Assembly (NCBI GenBank): GCA_900541785.1
Contig: UQKY01000032.1
Coordinates: forward strand, 1-23,087
Length of the DNA: 23,087 nucleotides
Direction: 5' to 3'
Origin: an uncultured Collinsella sp.
GTDB taxonomy: Bacteria > Actinomycetota > Coriobacteriia > Coriobacteriales > Coriobacteriaceae
This document shows, piece after piece, positions 21,701-23,087 of this stretch (positions within the stretch are counted from its first letter, which is position 1; each line of letters begins with the position of its first letter). The notes beneath the pieces are model-generated. The model saw nothing but the letters and a program-made list of their open reading frames with translations. It was not told the DNA's origin and made no database searches. The position numbers were made by a program, and so were the translations under genes.

Positions 21701-23044
21701 ATGAGCGAACCCCTGCGCACCGTGAACGTCGGTCTGATCGGTCTGGGAACCGTCGGAGGCGGCGTGGCCCGTCTGATCAAGAGCCACCACGATGAGTACC
21801 TGGCAGCCTACGGCATCGACCTTAAGCTGACCCGCGCCTGCGCGCTTGCCTGGGAGCAGGCCGAAGCAGCCGGTATTGAGCGCGAGGCCTTTACAAGTGA
21901 CTGGCACGACGTCGTCACCGACCCCGCCGTCGACATCGTCGTCGAGCTGATCGGCGGCGAGCATCCCGCAACCGAGATCTTCACCACTGCCTTCGAGAAC
22001 GGCAAGCATGTCGTCTCCGCCAACAAGGCTCTGCTGGGCCGTCACGTCGAGACGCTCGCCGAGAAGGCGCGCGCGTGCGGCGTGCAGATTAAGTGCGAGG
22101 CCAGCTGCGGCGGCGGCATCCCCATCGTGAGCACGCTCGAGCACGACCTGGTGGGCAACAAGATCCTGACCATCGCCGGCATTCTCAACGGTACCACCAA
22201 CTATATCCTGTCGCGCATGGACGCCGAAGGCGCCGATTACGCCGACGCACTTGCCGACGCGCAGGCCAAGGGCTATGCCGAGACCGACCCGTCCGCCGAC
22301 GTCGACGGCTTCGACGCCGCCAGCAAGACGGCAATCCTCGCCTCCATCGGCTTTGGCACCCGCGTGACCACCGACGATGTGTACCAGCAGGGCATCCGTA
22401 CCATCGGCGCCGAGGACATCGCCCAGGCCCGCGAGCTCGGCTACACCATTAAGCTGCTGGGCATCGCCCGCAACACCGACGCCGGCGTCGACGTCCGCGT
22501 GCATCCCACGCTGATCCCCGCCGACCACATGCTTGCCAAGGTCAACGGTGCCATGAACGCTGTCTACGTGGTAGGCGACGCCGTGGGCGAGACCATGTTC
22601 TACGGTGCCGGCGCAGGCTCCTTCCCCACCGCGAGCGCCGTCGTGGGCGATATCCTGTCGCTCTCCGAGCAGATCAGCCGGGGCGTGGCTCCGCTGCCCG
22701 AGATTGAGCCCTATGGTCACAACCTCGCCTTTAAGCCCATGGACGAGCTCCAGACCAAGTACTATGTGCGCCTGAAGGTCGCCGACCGCGTGGGCGCCCT
22801 GTCCGAGACGGTCGACATCTTTGCCAAGCACAACATTTCGATCTCGCTCATCAACCAGGTCGAGGACGGCAAGTCGGGCGTCAGCGATGCCTGCTCGGTC
22901 ATCTTCCTGACGCACCGCGCACTCGAGAAGGACGTCCAGGCTGCCGCAGCCGAGCTTGCCAGCGTCGACTGCGTTGCCGAGGTCGCCAACGTCCTGCGTA
23001 TCGAGGACGTCGAGGCCTGGACCGAAGGCGTCATGGCCAACTAG
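21701..23044 (+). CDS. hom: Homoserine dehydrogenase
   Basis: The 447-residue enzyme reduces aspartate-semialdehyde to homoserine with NAD(P)H, a branch step toward threonine, methionine and, through threonine, isoleucine. The Rossmann motif GLIGLGTVGGG (11-21) is followed by DIVVELIGG, HVVSANKALL, CEASCGGGIPIVSTLEHDL, ILNGTTNYIL and DPSADVDGFDAASKTAIL with the catalytic-region Lys209. A C-terminal ACT domain (YYVRLKVADRVGALSETVDI, about 350-430) is present, as in Gram-positive enzymes inhibited by threonine. The ATG at 21701 has AAGGAG six bases upstream. The frame runs back to 21551, but that part is non-coding and adjoins the livJ remnant. No gene can be called in the last 43 bp after the stop. 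Confidence 0.96.
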   Translation: MSEPLRTVNVGLIGLGTVGGGVARLIKSHHDEYLAAYGIDLKLTRACALAWEQAEAAGIEREAFTSDWHDVVTDPAVDIVVELIGGEHPATEIFTTAFENGKHVVSANKALLGRHVETLAEKARACGVQIKCEASCGGGIPIVSTLEHDLVGNKILTIAGILNGTTNYILSRMDAEGADYADALADAQAKGYAETDPSADVDGFDAASKTAILASIGFGTRVTTDDVYQQGIRTIGAEDIAQARELGYTIKLLGIARNTDAGVDVRVHPTLIPADHMLAKVNGAMNAVYVVGDAVGETMFYGAGAGSFPTASAVVGDILSLSEQISRGVAPLPEIEPYGHNLAFKPMDELQTKYYVRLKVADRVGALSETVDIFAKHNISISLINQVEDGKSGVSDACSVIFLTHRALEKDVQAAAAELASVDCVAEVANVLRIEDVEAWTEGVMAN

Positions 23045-23087
23045 TCCACTACTTCGAACCTCAACGGAGCTCAACGCAAAAGGCGCG

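Noticed and set aside
21695..23074. Long minus-strand open frame (459 codons) opposite hom
   Set aside because: Antisense to a full homoserine dehydrogenase with all motifs; the Gly/Val/Asp-rich translation is typical of a shadow.
1..23087. CRISPR array, complete insertion sequence, prophage or toxin-antitoxin module
   Set aside because: No regularly spaced short repeats, transposase, integrase or toxin-antitoxin pair was seen on either strand.

Overview
The window looks like a chromosomal segment of a high-GC Coriobacteriia-type actinobacterium, most likely Collinsella or a close relative. The grounds are GC-rich codon use, a complete infC-rpmI-rplT operon, a single long bifunctional Rel, a RecJ that carries a helicase domain, and many intergenic palindromes. 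The genus is an inference; no database search was possible. Most genes are on the minus strand. Plus-strand genes are a BASS-type transporter, a membrane-anchored propeller protein and homoserine dehydrogenase.

Layout. 1-290: 5' part of an XRE-family regulator (minus, cut by the window edge) with a palindrome upstream. 514-1925: the infC-rpmI-rplT translation operon (minus) with a strong terminator, an AUA start for infC, and a leader that looks like an L20-type attenuator. 1966-2276: tRNA-Leu(CAA), its terminator, and a displaced duplicate of the tRNA 3' end 184 bp away, separated by palindromic DNA. 2316-3749: transglutaminase-like protein. 3888-3979: a 92-bp palindrome. 4000-4866: class II fructose-bisphosphate aldolase. 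5061-11492: MBL-fold hydrolase, Rel (ppGpp synthetase/hydrolase) and a RecJ-helicase fusion. 11769-12767: BASS-family transporter. 12798-14276: cutC and a HIT/GalT-like DUF4931 gene, tightly coupled. 14309-16315: two 94-bp direct repeats flanking a low-GC gene for an exported propeller, membrane and zinc-ribbon protein. 16365-21225: a complete branched-chain amino acid ABC operon in the order livJ-livH-livM-livG-livF. 21497-21541: the last codons of a vanished livJ paralogue. 21701-23044: homoserine dehydrogenase.

How the genes relate. The fused RecJ-helicase and Rel are separated by only 15 bp and are probably co-transcribed from a promoter with a perfect TATAAT, so recombinational repair and the stringent response share a transcript. 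The Liv importer and hom both concern amino acid supply and are divergently transcribed. No CRISPR array, complete insertion sequence, phage or toxin-antitoxin module was seen. The most notable items are the RecJ-helicase fusion, the infC leader with its non-AUG start, the repeat-flanked low-GC gene, the tRNA-end duplication and the livJ remnant.
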